DNA of 64,000 nt from Aulostomus chinensis (taxonomy: Eukaryota; Chordata; Actinopteri; Syngnathiformes; Aulostomidae): NCBI GenBank assembly GCA_037954235.1, contig JBBMOA010000003.1:7907953-7971952 (forward strand), written 5' to 3'. Every line of letters begins with the position of its first letter. Position 1 is the stretch's first letter. Of this stretch, positions 1 to 11,100 are shown piece by piece. Position numbers and translations under genes: made by a program. The notes under the pieces are model-generated. The model did no database searches. It was not told where the DNA came from and worked only from the letters and a program-made list of their open reading frames with translations.

Positions 1-224
1 GGGAGTAGCTGGAGGTGTGGCGGGGGATACTGCTAATATATAAACTAATATATAAAACTAATATATAAAGTATATATTCATAATACACAGCTGATGCACT
101 CTGAGTGTGACAAGGGGGGCAGGTTGGGGAGCAGCTGGAGGTGTGGCGGGGGATACTGCTAATATATAAACTAATATATAAAACTAATATATAAAGTATA
201 TATTCATTATACACAGCTGATGCA
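1..224. repeat. Tandem duplication, 126-bp period
   Basis: Two head-to-tail copies of an AT-rich unit with a period of about 126 bp. Each reads from GCAGCTGGAGGTGTGGCGG (GTAGC in copy 1), through a run of ATATATAAA motifs, to CACAGCTGATGCA. They differ at only a few positions, so the duplication is young or kept uniform. The window may begin inside a longer array. No coding content. Confidence 0.85.
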
Positions 225-479
225 GCCAAAGCAGGAAGGAGAGCTGGTAACCAATAGCAGACTTAAGGAATGTAAACATTTTTTTTTTTTGTTGCATTTT
301 TTATACTTTTAATATCACTGTTCATCAGCACAATCAGACGATATCAGTTATGATCACATTAAATTAATGGGATGTATAAATGATAGGATTTAACATTAGT
401 AACATTAACATTGGTTTCATTCTTTCAGCTGCAGCTGGGTCACTTGAAAAGAAATATAGAGGGATATATTTCGGCCCTT

Positions 480-800
480 TGTTCTATTGCTTGCTCAAAT
501 GTAAGAGTAACACAGTGACCTATCTCACTGGCTACATATTTTTATGTAAACTACCCTTACTTATTCTTCTAACATACAAAGCCCTCAACAAGGCACCTTC
601 ATATCTGACAGAGCTCATAGTCCCTTATTATCCAGCTAGAACCCTTTCCTCCCTGGTACTTGTGGTCCTTAGAGCTTTCAGTTATCAGGCTCCCCTCCTG
701 TGGAACTGTCTCCCAGTTTCAGTCTGAGATACAGACACCCTCTCAACATTTAAAAGCAGACTTAAGGCCTTCCTTATTGATAAAGCTTACAGTTAGAGCG
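480..800 (+). mobile_element. LINE (L2-like) reverse transcriptase C-terminal remnant
   Basis: The translation contains YKALNKAPSYLTELI, then a proline/serine-rich stretch, then QAPLLWNCLP. After the first stop, the reading DTLSTFKSRLKAFL follows in another frame. This 'YKALNG..P.YL.. LWN.LP ..STFKSRLKT.LF' pattern is the C-terminal tail of L2/CR1-group LINE proteins. It is a 5'-truncated, decayed copy with no catalytic domain. The clade is inferred from the tail alone. Confidence 0.6.
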
Positions 801-891
801 GGCTTAGGCTAGCCCTTAGAACATAATAGATCCAGACTCAATGGGAATGGCCATCTGCTTGGATCGGTTGGCGGGGGGGTCAGGTGTATAC

Positions 892-1096
892 TCAACTCAA
901 AATGGATGCGAAAATTGAGGATGCAAAAGTACCCTGATGAAGTGCTCAAATTGGTCAAGTGTGTCCCAAATCGCATACTTCCATACTACATTCTTACAAT
1001 TTTGAGTGCACTCAACTCAAACTGGAAAAAAAGTATGGATAGTATGCAAAAATTGAGTATGCAATAGCACCCAGATGATGTACTCAAATCGGGCAA
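892..1096. repeat. Duplicated Harbinger subterminal sequence
   Basis: The segment 892-956 (CTCAACTCAAAATGG ... CTCAAATTGGTCAAG) is a diverged copy of 1010-1096 (CTCAACTCAAACTGG ... CTCAAATCGGGCAAG). The second copy lies just inside the left terminal inverted repeat of the Harbinger element. The first lies just outside it, so element-like sequence extends beyond the apparent terminus. Confidence 0.6.
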
Positions 1097-1701
1097 GATT
1101 CTGAGTATGCGACTGTGGACACTCACCGCACTCATTTCATCGATACAAATGGCGGCGAACAGCTGTGGTGAGGGTCGGTCGACTGAGGTGTCAGCCTTGT
1201 ACAAAAGTAACTAATAAGTTGTCTATTACAAATGTTCTTTCCACCAAGCACCACCAGCACTTGTCGATTTGAGCATATTTGTGGTGTAACCTGTTTTTTT
1301 TTGTTCGTCTTTGACTGCAAACAGTATCACGAATGCTAGAACTGGTTAGCTAATAGCTGCTAGGTTCCCAAGTGTTACCCATGGCAAGTAAAAATAACCA
1401 GCAGGCCAGTAGAGCTTGCTCAGGGACTATACGGCCAGAAACACTGACTCTGATATTTTAATATATGTGTATTTTAACAGCGGTGGTGCACTGCGGTGCT
1501 TTCTCAGTCGCCTGCATATCAGCAAAGCCTTCGCTTCATCATAAATATTTGCAAAATACGGCAGCTATTGTTGGCTAGCTAGGCTAGATAGCCTGTGAAT
1601 TGAGGCAGTATCAGCCACGGAGGTTTGTCTGCAGCATATCATGTCATTATTTGTATGTTTACTTTTTATTCATCTGTAACGTTATGTTTTGCTTTCTCTA
1701 G

Positions 1702-2492
1702 GGACAGACGAGGAAACCAGGACCCTTATTGCCTGGCGGATTCAGAACACCTCCCTGTTCACCGGGAGGCATAATGTCACTGTAAATGGTTATGAGTAAG
1801 TGAATGCACAAGTCATAATATTAAACTATTGTTACAAATTGTATGAAACGTTATGTAAAATATTCTGCCAGGGTATTCATTGCAGAAAAGGGGCTGGAGG
1901 GAAGGGTGACCCCAGCCTTTATTAAAAAAAAAAATGTGAGAACCTAAAACAAAAATATCAGGTTGGTTCAATGTAATGTGGCAATAAGTTGTTTCTTTAT
2001 GGTGTGCACTCTCGGTACGCAGTCATTATTAGATAATTCTAATTATTTTCATGCAATTTGCTGTCCTTCCTGCACAGGACCTCAAGTGCCCAAAAACTAG
2101 GGTCAGCATGGAGGGGGGGTGCCAAATCTTGGAAGTGATACTCACTTATGGATGAGGCAATCGGGGCAGGCCGTCCATCACACTGCCTGTATTCAGTGCC
2201 TCTCTGTACCAGTCCCAGGATGTGGCGGTTGTTTCACCCCCCCTCTGTGGTCAGCCCAGGAGGGAACAGCTCCACAACATCCATCCTGAAGAGGTGGCAG
2301 GTGGATGTTGTGGTGGCTTTGAGGGAGCTGCAGGAAAAGGAGGCCCAGCTGGAGTTTGACACAAAAGAGAGGGAGGCTAGGCGTGAAGAGGGAGGAAAGG
2401 AGAAGGCAAGAGGACATGGAAAAAGAAGAAAGAAGGAGGACTTGGAAAGGGAGGAAAGGAGAAGAGAGGATCTTGAGAGGGAACACTTTTAA
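1702..2492 (+). pseudogene. Harbinger Myb/SANT-like DNA-binding protein (decayed)
   Basis: Harbinger transposons encode a Myb-like partner that binds the element ends and helps the transposase into the nucleus. One exon (1702-1795), after a TTTGCTTTCTCTAG acceptor and before a GTAAG donor, encodes TDEETRTLIAWRIQN, the first helix of a SANT domain. The next segment (about 2080-2492) includes WMDEAIGAGRPS-type sequence, VVSPGGNSSTTSILKRW and a charged C-terminal helix rich in E, R and K. An in-frame stop (near 2098) and frameshifts separate these pieces. A short upstream ATG-led segment at 1149 may be the original first exon. Confidence 0.65.
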
Positions 2493-2897
2493 AAAGTAGT
2501 TATATGTAAATAGTTTTAGTTATGTAGTTCTAAATGTTTAATATGTAAATAGTTTTAGTTATGTAGTTTTAAATGTTTAATATGTAAATAGTTTGTCATT
2601 TTTCTGTTCTGCATAATAAATGTTTAGACATGAGAAGGCAAGTGTAAGTGAAGTTTAAAAGCAGATTGAAAACTGAGCACATAACAACAATGCAAAGGAA
2701 CATAAAAGGACATTTAAATAAGAGACAACAATAGTAACTGGACAGTGTGAGTTCTGCACCATATACTGAACCATTAACATCAGTTTTTGTCTATGTACAA
2801 TGAACTATTTACATTATATCAGTTTTAGGGTATTTACAGATTATATTTACATTCAAACATAAGAATTTACTTGACATTTTCCAATTAATCATTGGTG

Positions 2898-3565
2898 TCA
2901 CACTGCACAGCCATCCCTTTCCTGTACTCTGCTCCACAGACGGTGCCCAGAGGTGCTGGATCTGGAAGGTCCCCTGCTGCTTCTCCCACAGGCAGATGAC
3001 GTGGGAGGATGTTTTGGAGGATTGCAGGTAATGACCGCTGGCACTAAAGTCACATCCACCTCCAGTGCCTTGAAGATGATGAAACTCCACCTGGTTTTTA
3101 AAATTCCAAAAGCTCCCGCCACCAAGGATCTGGCTTTTGACAGGTGGCCATTGAAATGCACCTGGAGCTGGCTCTGGAGAGGCTGCCAATAGGGGATGAT
3201 GAGGGCCATGGGCTGCCTGAGGCAGGGGTAGCCACCATCAGCAAGGATGCAGAAGCCTGGCAGAGGATAGTTCTGCTGCAGGTAAATAGGGCTGTGCTTC
3301 AGCACCCTGGGGTCATATGCTGACCCAGGGAAGCCCACAAAAATGTCAATAAACTTGGCTGTGTGATCGCACACAGGCTACAACTGAACTGAACTAGTTT
3401 TCTGTTCAGATAACAACGTGGATGCTGGGATGGTGGCTTGACCCACACATAGCAGCCATCAATGCTGCCAATAACCTTACTGAAGGCTGCTGACCCAGCA
3501 AAACTGGCGAAACCAGCACTAAGGTGAGGAAAGTCCTCCGCTGAGGGAAGGCAGACAAATAGCAC
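2898..3565 (-). pseudogene. Harbinger DDE transposase (HARBI1-like), inactive
   Basis: Read right to left, the product has FSKVIGSIDGCYV (first catalytic Asp), CDHTAKFIDIFVGFPGS followed by AYDPRVL (second Asp), LADGGYPCL, and KARSLVAGAFGILKTRW. In active relatives the last block reads R-S-V-V-E-R-A-F-G and its Glu is the third catalytic residue. Here the codon is GCG (Ala), at about 3117-3119. A frameshift near 3370 splits the N-terminal part from the rest. Identity as a Harbinger nuclease is clear; activity is very unlikely. Confidence 0.85.
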
Positions 3566-3779
3566 TGATGCGGTGGTAGGCAGTCACAAATTGGTGTACA
3601 ACATCGCGTCGTCATTTCCGGTAAGTGCGCAGCACGGCAGTATGCATTTGGGACAGCACCGCACCCTCGAAACTCGCGCACTGTGTGCTGCGCAATTGAG
3701 TACAGTGAGTAGTATGCTTAGTATACTCAAGTTGAAAATTTTAAGTATGCAGTATGGAAGTATGCGATTTAGGACACAC

Positions 3780-5185
3780 CATAGATGTGTCATGTCTTCG
3801 GTCCTTGCCTTTTCTGGAGCAGGTTAGAATTTTAGCATATGTTCCCATGTATTCTGTTGAAGTCAGTCACCAATGTAGTACAGAAAAATCAAGAATTGAG
3901 CCTTAAATTTTCTCACTAATCTTTACACCTATGCAAATCCCAGGTGGCTCCAGGTGAATGTACACAGAAATCATGGCAGACTGACACAAAACTTCTTTTG
4001 TGGTAAGACAGCAAAACAGATGTGAAGCCATATTGCCCATTTTTCGCGTGTTTTTCTGTCAGACTACATCAGATGCTTTTCAAAAGTCAGAACTTCTGTT
4101 TTCATTTTTTTCTTTAGAACATTGTCCCAAATTTTTGTGATTTCTGACCAGATACCTAATCACATTTGTGACATGTTTTGATATCAATGTTCATGCAGAA
4201 TGATTTACTTTGGGATTGTATGTATTTGAAAAGACTGGGAGCAAATGTGCTAAATAAAACAAAAAAAAAAACCTTTAACATTAATGAAATGTCTCTTGAC
4301 ATTTTTTTCTCATGTTAGAAAACTGATAAGGTTTGCAAGTAGGAACTCTGACTTTGAGTGGTAATCTAGCATTTCAAGTAGGTCAGAGGTCCCTATCTTG
4401 TCTATCCATTTTTGCTTGATGTCAAAATATTATCATCAAATCACTTTTGATCAGAATGGGGATTTACATTTATTTAAACTGGGAAAAAGGAAAAAAAATA
4501 GTGCATATTTGCAAATTACGTATTGTAAAAGTAGTTGAACAAAGCTTTAGATGGAGTGTCAAATATACATTATGTAGTCCTGCTTGCAAATTGTTTGTTT
4601 GGGTGAACAGCTGAGTTGTGTGTCACATTTAAAGTTGCTTCTGCAAGGAATTGGGGTGGCAGTCTCCCCTTTTTTGTGGAAGGACGGTCCTTTATACGAG
4701 TGGTTCTAACCACACAGTCTAATTGGTCAATGAGACATTTCAAGTGCCCCCAAATCAGCATGAATGCTTAGTTGTCACTAAAAAAAATTACTTTGCCATT
4801 TTCATCGCAATGTTGTAGCATGACTACCAGAGCTGGAGCAGATCTCTTCATTCACTTCATCACAACTTTTGAAAAACCAGACTAGAATTCCTGTTACAAT
4901 TTTGAGAGCTAATTGCCTACAACAGAAATCCATCTTATATGTTTTTATTTTGTTGGCAATTAGTGTGGTATCGCAATGTTGCTTAAGTATATCCAACACT
5001 ATAGGAGCTGACATAGGAAGCAGTAGAGTTCCTTTCCTAAGAGTTTAAGAGAATTCAAACCCCTCTTTTTTGTGGCTTTCAAGTCAAATTACTCACACAA
5101 ATTCCAGCCTGCCTCCTTGCACCTGCCTTTGGGTCCACATAATTCTATCCCTTGACCATGACATACACTATTACACTCCACTTGA
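3780..5185. other. Intergenic, nothing recognised
   Basis: AT-rich sequence without a supported gene or a repeat I can name. Short open frames here lack family features. Confidence 0.5.
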
Positions 5186-5315
5186 TTAGGCAGTCCCTGC
5201 GATGGACTGGCGACCCATCCAGGGTGAACCCCGCCTCTCATCCGATGTCAGCTGGGATAAGGTCCAGCCCCCCTGCGACCTTTAAAGGATAAGTGGTATG
5301 GATAATGAATGGATG
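5186..5315 (+). mobile_element. SINE 3'-part fragment
   Basis: Starts in GCGATGGACTGGCGACC and continues through a GTGAACCCCGCCTCTC block to GGATAAGTGGTATGGATAATG and ATGAATGGATGAAT. It is the 3' portion of the same SINE-like family as 19711-20074 (there on the minus strand). The tRNA-like head is absent, as expected from 5' truncation during target-primed insertion. No clear target duplication. Confidence 0.7.
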
Positions 5316-6951
5316 AATATGCAGTTACAAGGAAAATCAGATGCACTGACATTTTACATTCACATTTCAAGTTTGACTTTTTTTTTAATACATTTTTGTT
5401 ATTGGGTGAGATTTCATATTCTGCAATTACCATAACTTTTATATGTTGATAAAAAAACAAAACAAAACATACATTCTCAAATGGTCAGCCTTAATCTCTC
5501 GAGGGGACTCTGACAGAAACAGGAGCAGATAATGTTAGCACAGTGAACAAGACTGATCTTTATAAAAAAAAAAAAAGCTGCTGAAAAGTAGTAACAATTT
5601 TGGGACGAAGTATCACTGTAAAAAACACAACAACATTTAGTAGCCATCCTTCCCAGAGCCAGACAACCTTCTTTCCTGTGCTACAGTTGAGCTGAGACCC
5701 ACAGAGACCAGCTGATTACTCATTAGTTTAGCGTAATAAATGGTACAATAGGGGAGGGTGATATTGCCCAAAAATAATTTAACAAAAATTCAGAAAAAAT
5801 TATGCAAACAATATTTATCATATCAAAAGAATGCTTAATATTTATTAGTGAATGCTCGCTGCAACATTTGTTAGTGCAAACAAAAGAGTGCAGTTTCTGT
5901 CTTTTCCAATGATCAACTGTTATACTGATGACTGTACCTTCACAGCAAAAATGAAACAAACAGAAGAAAGTTGCCTTCCTGCCTTGGCGTCATTTGTGAA
6001 AAGTTACTTATCATCTAACTTAATCTATTTAGTCTAAAATACATGTACATTTTCCTCTAACGGATGCCATGACAGAGGAAACCCTCCCTTTTAAACCATT
6101 CAGAAAATCTGATCCTCAGGATAATTCTTTTAAGCTTTCAGTCACTGTGTGGTGATACTGATTGACTTGACCATGTCCATGGATGATAGCGTTGCTCTGA
6201 GCTTGTCATGGCTTTCTGCATCGGCATCATATTCTTAGCCAAACCACATCAGTTATTTTCAGCTATTTTTTGTGCTTTTGTAGTATGGAGTGGAACATGC
6301 GAGCGCTTGAGCTCTGCTTCTTTTTTCTTTTAAACTTTTGGGCTACATATAAGTCTTCAGCTGCTATCTTCATGTCCTTCAGCAGTCTAATCATATTTAT
6401 TGTTTTTGTTTTAACTGGTGACATAATTTATTTTTCCACCTTTGGCTGTCACTGCTTTCTTGCAGAATATGTGAGTAATTGTGCATAGAGAACTGACTGC
6501 CAGAACACTTCCAAGAAAAAGATCCAATTTAGCAGCTAACATGCTGCACTGGCTAACATCCACACGAGTTTACGCTGTTTTTGAGACTACATGCTCTGGG
6601 GCTGCAACACGTATGATATAAATGTATCATCATGCAGCCATATTGTTAATATCATAATATGGCAATTGTTAATCACGTAAAAGCTACCGCAGTGTAAGAT
6701 ATGGCACAGCCCTATGGTCAAAGGGAACTAGTGGTCAGCTGGCCTATAAGTTCTAGCTTCTTGTCTGGCGCTATGCAGGATGGCTAACATCCCAAAAATG
6801 TTTTGTGTTCCTTTAAATGCAGCTCATAGAGGAAATACACAATTGGTGTTCAAAAGTTGAGCGTTTTCATAAAGAGTTCCCTTGCCCTTGAAGATCGCTT
6901 GAAAGATTGTATGAGTTCCAGCAGTTTTGAAAGGAAGAATAAATGCCACTT
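5316..6951. other. Sequence downstream of let-7 cluster, nothing recognised
   Basis: In the direction of let-7 transcription this is downstream sequence. I searched it by eye for a third let-7 family hairpin (let-7d type) on both strands and did not find one. No gene or named repeat is supported. Confidence 0.45.
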
Positions 6952-7037
6952 CTCAGGGAAGGTATTATATTGTATAGTTATCTCCAAAATGAGGCAACAT
7001 CACTACCCCTCAACTATACAATATACTACCTCACACT
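6952..7037 (-). ncRNA. let-7f: pre-let-7f-type microRNA hairpin
   Basis: The minus strand reads as a let-7 precursor. The 5p guide, complement of 7012-7033, has seed UGAGGUAG and ends UUGUAUAGUU. The 3p strand, complement of 6956-6977, starts CUAUACAAU and ends CCUUCCC. The loop (GGGGUAGUGAU ... GGAGAUAA) and flanks (GUG before, CUGA after) match human let-7f-1 rather than other let-7 loci. Guide position 11 is U where let-7f has G; the opposite 3p base is A where let-7f-1-3p has C, so the pair is kept. let-7 guides silence targets such as LIN28, HMGA and RAS mRNAs through Argonaute. It lies about 75 nt downstream of let-7a, so a shared primary transcript is likely. Confidence 0.93.
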
Positions 7038-7110
7038 GCTTGAGCCACTTATTAAACTGTTAGAAAAGTGGAATGAATCACTGGAGGGACTTTGATGCAT
7101 CACTGTCACT

Positions 7111-7190
7111 TTGAGAAAGACAGTAGGTTGGATAGTTATCTCCCAATGTGGGTGTGACCCTAAAACTATACAACCTACTACCTCATCCCA
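7111..7190 (-). ncRNA. let-7a: pre-let-7a microRNA hairpin (let-7a-1 ortholog)
   Basis: The complement of 7164-7185 is identical to the 22-nt mature let-7a guide (seed UGAGGUAG, then UAGGUUGUAUAGUU). The 3p strand is the complement of 7115-7135 (CUAUCCAACCUACUGUC...). The terminal loop UUUUAGGGUCACACCCAC ... GGGAGAUAAC is almost the same as in human let-7a-1, and the upstream flank UGGGA is also shared. The 3p arm has two changes from human: one makes a C/U mismatch and one turns a G/U wobble into G/C. With let-7f just downstream and PTPDC1 6.2 kb upstream on the same strand, this is the conserved let-7a-1/let-7f-1 locus. Confidence 0.97.
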
Positions 7191-7950
7191 CAGTGCAACC
7201 AAACCTGTACAGCTGCAGTCAAAGAGCAGACCAACACTCGTACTAATGAAGAGACTCCTGGAATACCACCAGCTGAATGGGCTGGATGCTGAGGCTTCAA
7301 ACTGTGGACAGAGGTAAAATCCAAGGATTAATGTAGTGTTTTACCACAGACTGTGTGACACCAACTCTGCATGACTTACTAATGCAAGCCTGTACGAATA
7401 ATTCCCTCCATTCCCACCTCGTATGCTGTGCCTAAGCTGGTTTCTCTCCTAAATTCTTGTTCATTTAACTAATTTGAGTGTGTTGCTTGGGTAAAAATTC
7501 TTCTTGTCTGGCATGGAACAATTGGAAAAGTGGGGCTTCTGCACAGTATACTTGCATATGCAAGAGCAGTGGCCACACATACAGCCAGTGGGCAAACTTC
7601 AGTGTGTGGAGAAATGTCCAGATATATGAGTGGTGAGCATGACAGCACTGAGCATCAGGGCCAATTTAAGGCAGACACATATGAGGGGACACTCAGTAAT
7701 GTAAAGGGGCCATCATGGATGCACATAATGCTCCAGCAGCAATTTTTTTTCAGGGGGTGTTTTACACACACTTTTGGGGGTCATTTTTTTGCCTGTAGCA
7801 GTGTTTTCTCTATGCCCTGTGTCCAACCTTCTATCCGAAGGACTAGTGGATTGCATTTCATCAGGCCTCTACCCTACCTACCTACCTGTCTAACTGGTGT
7901 CTTACTAAGAGAGAACACTCCTCCTACTATAGCTTCAGAGGTAACGCAAG
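7191..7950. other. Region upstream of let-7 cluster, nothing recognised
   Basis: Would lie in the let-7 primary transcript. No gene or named repeat is supported. The open frame at 7530-7982 has no family features. Confidence 0.45.
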
Positions 7951-8111
7951 CCCCTTTCACACTGCACCAAAAACACGGGTGAACACGGGTGTTTGGGCAC
8001 TCTGAAAGGGTCGACTTGGCATTTCAACCCGCGTTGACCGACTTGCCAAGTGACCTAGGTGTTTAGCAACTCGGCTCGGCTCTGCTTGGCTTGCCTGCAG
8101 TGTGAAAAAGG
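7951..8111. mobile_element. Short MITE, 161 bp
   Basis: The ends are inverted repeats: CCCCTTTCACACTGCA at the left and TGCAGTGTGAAAAAGG at the right, which is its reverse complement with one mismatch. The interior is GC-rich, with GGTCGACTTGGCATTTC and CTCGGCTCGGCTCTGC. It is too small to encode anything. The superfamily is not assigned, and no target duplication is obvious. Confidence 0.65.
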
Positions 8112-11100
8112 AAACCGCATTGTCTCAGGTTTCACGCGACCTTCCTGTTGCAATCTGATTTTGTCACTGTGCCGCCTGTCAGGCTGTCACTGTGGAAGCT
8201 CTGGAGAAAAAATAAATAAATTTTAAAAAAAGGGCTGGGCTGCGAGAGATGCTCACTCATCTCTCAATAAAGTTTTGTGCTTCAGCATGGTACAAGGCAA
8301 CCAGTCAAGTGTGGGTGCCCTAAGATTGTGATGATGGTCATCATCAAATTGCTTGCAGGATTTTGGCTCTGTTTCATGCTGCTACTTGAAAGTTTTGTTA
8401 TAGAGGCTGGGGTCAGAGGATGTAGAGATCACTTTGCAGCTCACAAACTGGATTATAAAAGTGAGTGAGTTTGTTAATCCCTTTCATCATTTTTCTTCCA
8501 ATCCTCACTTCAAGACAGTCTACAGTCTCATGGAAGCTGCAGCCTCTCAAAACAAACAGTACTTATAAGTTCCAACATCCTGGACAAAGTTGACTGAGTG
8601 GACTTCTCTAGATTGACTTGTGTGGGTAACCTTATCAAAAAGCTGTCTTTTTTGTTTTGGTTTCTTTTAAACTGAACCGCTTGGTGGGCCTTTGTGCTTT
8701 TTGTTCCAAAAAATTGAATTAAACTGAACTGCATCTTATTTCATTGTACCCATACTTGAATTTCATGTGAGGGTGTTTAATTTCAGTGACTTTTTTCTGT
8801 TTTGGGTCTGATCTACTGTCCTCATCATGGGTTTATTATTAAGTGTGAAGGGTATAAGCAACAATAACTTAAACAACAGCATTTGGAGCAGCAGATCCGT
8901 CAGTTAAGGTGGTGGCTGACCAAGCACATTTAGGGATGCCAACACTTTACCATTTTATTTGCACTATTTTTTTGTGCTCAAGAATGACTGATATTGACTG
9001 CAATTGCTTTATCAAATACGTGTGTCTCGGGAAGATATCTGACAGACAAAATTTCTGATAAAAGTGTGCACATACTAATAAGAAATTACAAATGACTATA
9101 ATAAATATTGGACAGGATTTCTGTTCTCAGAGATGACTGCGAGTAGTAGTCAGAGTAATTTTCCCATACAATATATTAAGTTGAAAAGGTAATATCCTGA
9201 TGAGTTTTCAAATAAGTTTTATGAAAAGACCTTGAAAAAAATTACTTTTTTTCACGACCTTATGTATCAGATTAACAGTCAACGAGGTAAAGGTCACATT
9301 CTGTACAATACAACTGAAAAATGAAAAATTCAGATTGGCTTGAGCTTTTCTGGGTAACACCTTGTTGAGGTGAAGTATTATTCTGCAGTGAAACAGGTCT
9401 GTGGAAACAGGCAATTTCCCTTAAATATCAATATGTTTTATGATAGAATGTCTGTTTTACATACAGGGCATAACTTTTAAAATCTTACATCTGAACAGAT
9501 TGGTATATTGACATGAGAAAGCCTTTCTATAATTACTTTGTTAATTATTGATGTAGTATCTATTCCTGTTTCATTCAGGTATTTGCATTTCCATTCATTC
9601 ATACGTTACTCAATGAATGTGAAAACATGTTCACGAGATGATCCTTTCAAATTGTTAGCAGATTCTCCTCGCTCTTACCGTAATGCCTAGCATGTACAAC
9701 TAGCGTAAAACAGTCTGGGTTAATATTACTATGACTTTCGAAGTGGAGGCTGGATTTATGGCAGTGTATAAACGTAGCTAGGCAAAGAGAGATAGCGCCG
9801 CAATATTCAACTTTCCGCCTTTAATGCGCTGTATAAACTTATATTTGAAGTAATGACAACATCTTACTAGCATTTTCGTGGAAAACTAAAAAAAAAAACA
9901 CTCCCATGTAACTTGCTGCTGTCAGTTTATCAACAGTCACTTTGTTTGGGGCGGAGAAATGATAACATTGACAGAATGGAATCATTAGGTCTTACTTTTG
10001 AGGGGATCAACAGTTATGGAATTCAGTCTAATCAGGCAAAGCCTAATAAATCATATCTTAGAGGGGCACTGACTTTATCGTAACAGCTGGCTGAAACTGA
10101 TCCGAATCAAGTAAGATAACTGAAAGGGTTAACTACTATGAAGATAATATAATTATTAACTTCTGAAAAGCACATCCACATTGCTCTAATCCTTACACCG
10201 TACTCTGGCAGCTACGTCAGTTAACCACTCCTTACCACTTGCTAGCCAATGCTATGGAGTTAAGGTGAACAGCTAGCTAGTAGCACATTCTAGCGTGGTG
10301 GTACAGACAATGAAACGTCGTGTAAAAGAGCTGACTCCTGCGCTACAGAATTACATCAATGTCACTGACACATGCTTTCAGTAACAAAGCTACACGAGTT
10401 TAAATATATTTAACTAAAATTGTTGGTACAGTCCACTACTGCCTACCTCCATGAAAAAGGCTCTTCTTCTCTCACTCATCTGGCGGATAGCAAACAATTT
10501 CAAGATGCATATCGCCACCTACTGTGGTCAAAAGGCTCACCGAACTGCCTTCGCTTTCTCCACCTTCATGGGTTTATTCGGATTCCATATCAAATTGTTG
10601 AAGAGCAGAACACTACTTACTCCACCAGAGTTTTTACAACGGGATGTAATTTACCCTTTATTCAACTAAAAATGATATAATAAACACACTGGTGTTTAAT
10701 AATAATTATAATACCCTTCTGTGTGTCCCACACATTATGCCATTTGTTCCTAGAATTCTCTACAAATCCACTTACCTCGTTCTTGCCTTTCTTTCTTCCA
10801 GGAAATCCACAAGTCCATGCATGAAAATAAAACAAATTATGAATTCTTTCTTCACCTTCAGTCTCAAGGGTGGTGCCATGTGCCATCAAATTTTAAAAAC
10901 TTAAAAATCCTAACTAATGAATAACATATCAATTTCTGACCTACATCAGAAAAGTAGACCCAATCCAGACAGAAAATTTGACAATCTGTGAATTGGCAGC
11001 ATATTTAATGTCTATCTCATCATTTTCTTGAAAACTGTAAAACATATTAAAGATGTCTCTGCCCAAATTTTGTCCAATTGACACCAAACATACTCTACTG

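Larger units (their letters stand above)
959..3779. mobile_element. PIF-Harbinger DNA transposon with terminal inverted repeats
   Basis: The ends are inverted repeats. The left end reads GTGTGTCCCAAATCGCATAC (959 on) and the reverse complement of the right end (to 3779) reads GTGTGTCCTAAATCGCATAC. Homology continues through ACTTCCATACT. Inside are the two genes expected of the superfamily: a spliced Myb/SANT-like gene on the plus strand (1702-2492) and a HARBI1-like DDE transposase on the minus strand (2898-3565). The expected 3-bp target duplication is not clear. Frame breaks and a replaced catalytic residue make it non-autonomous now. Confidence 0.85.
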
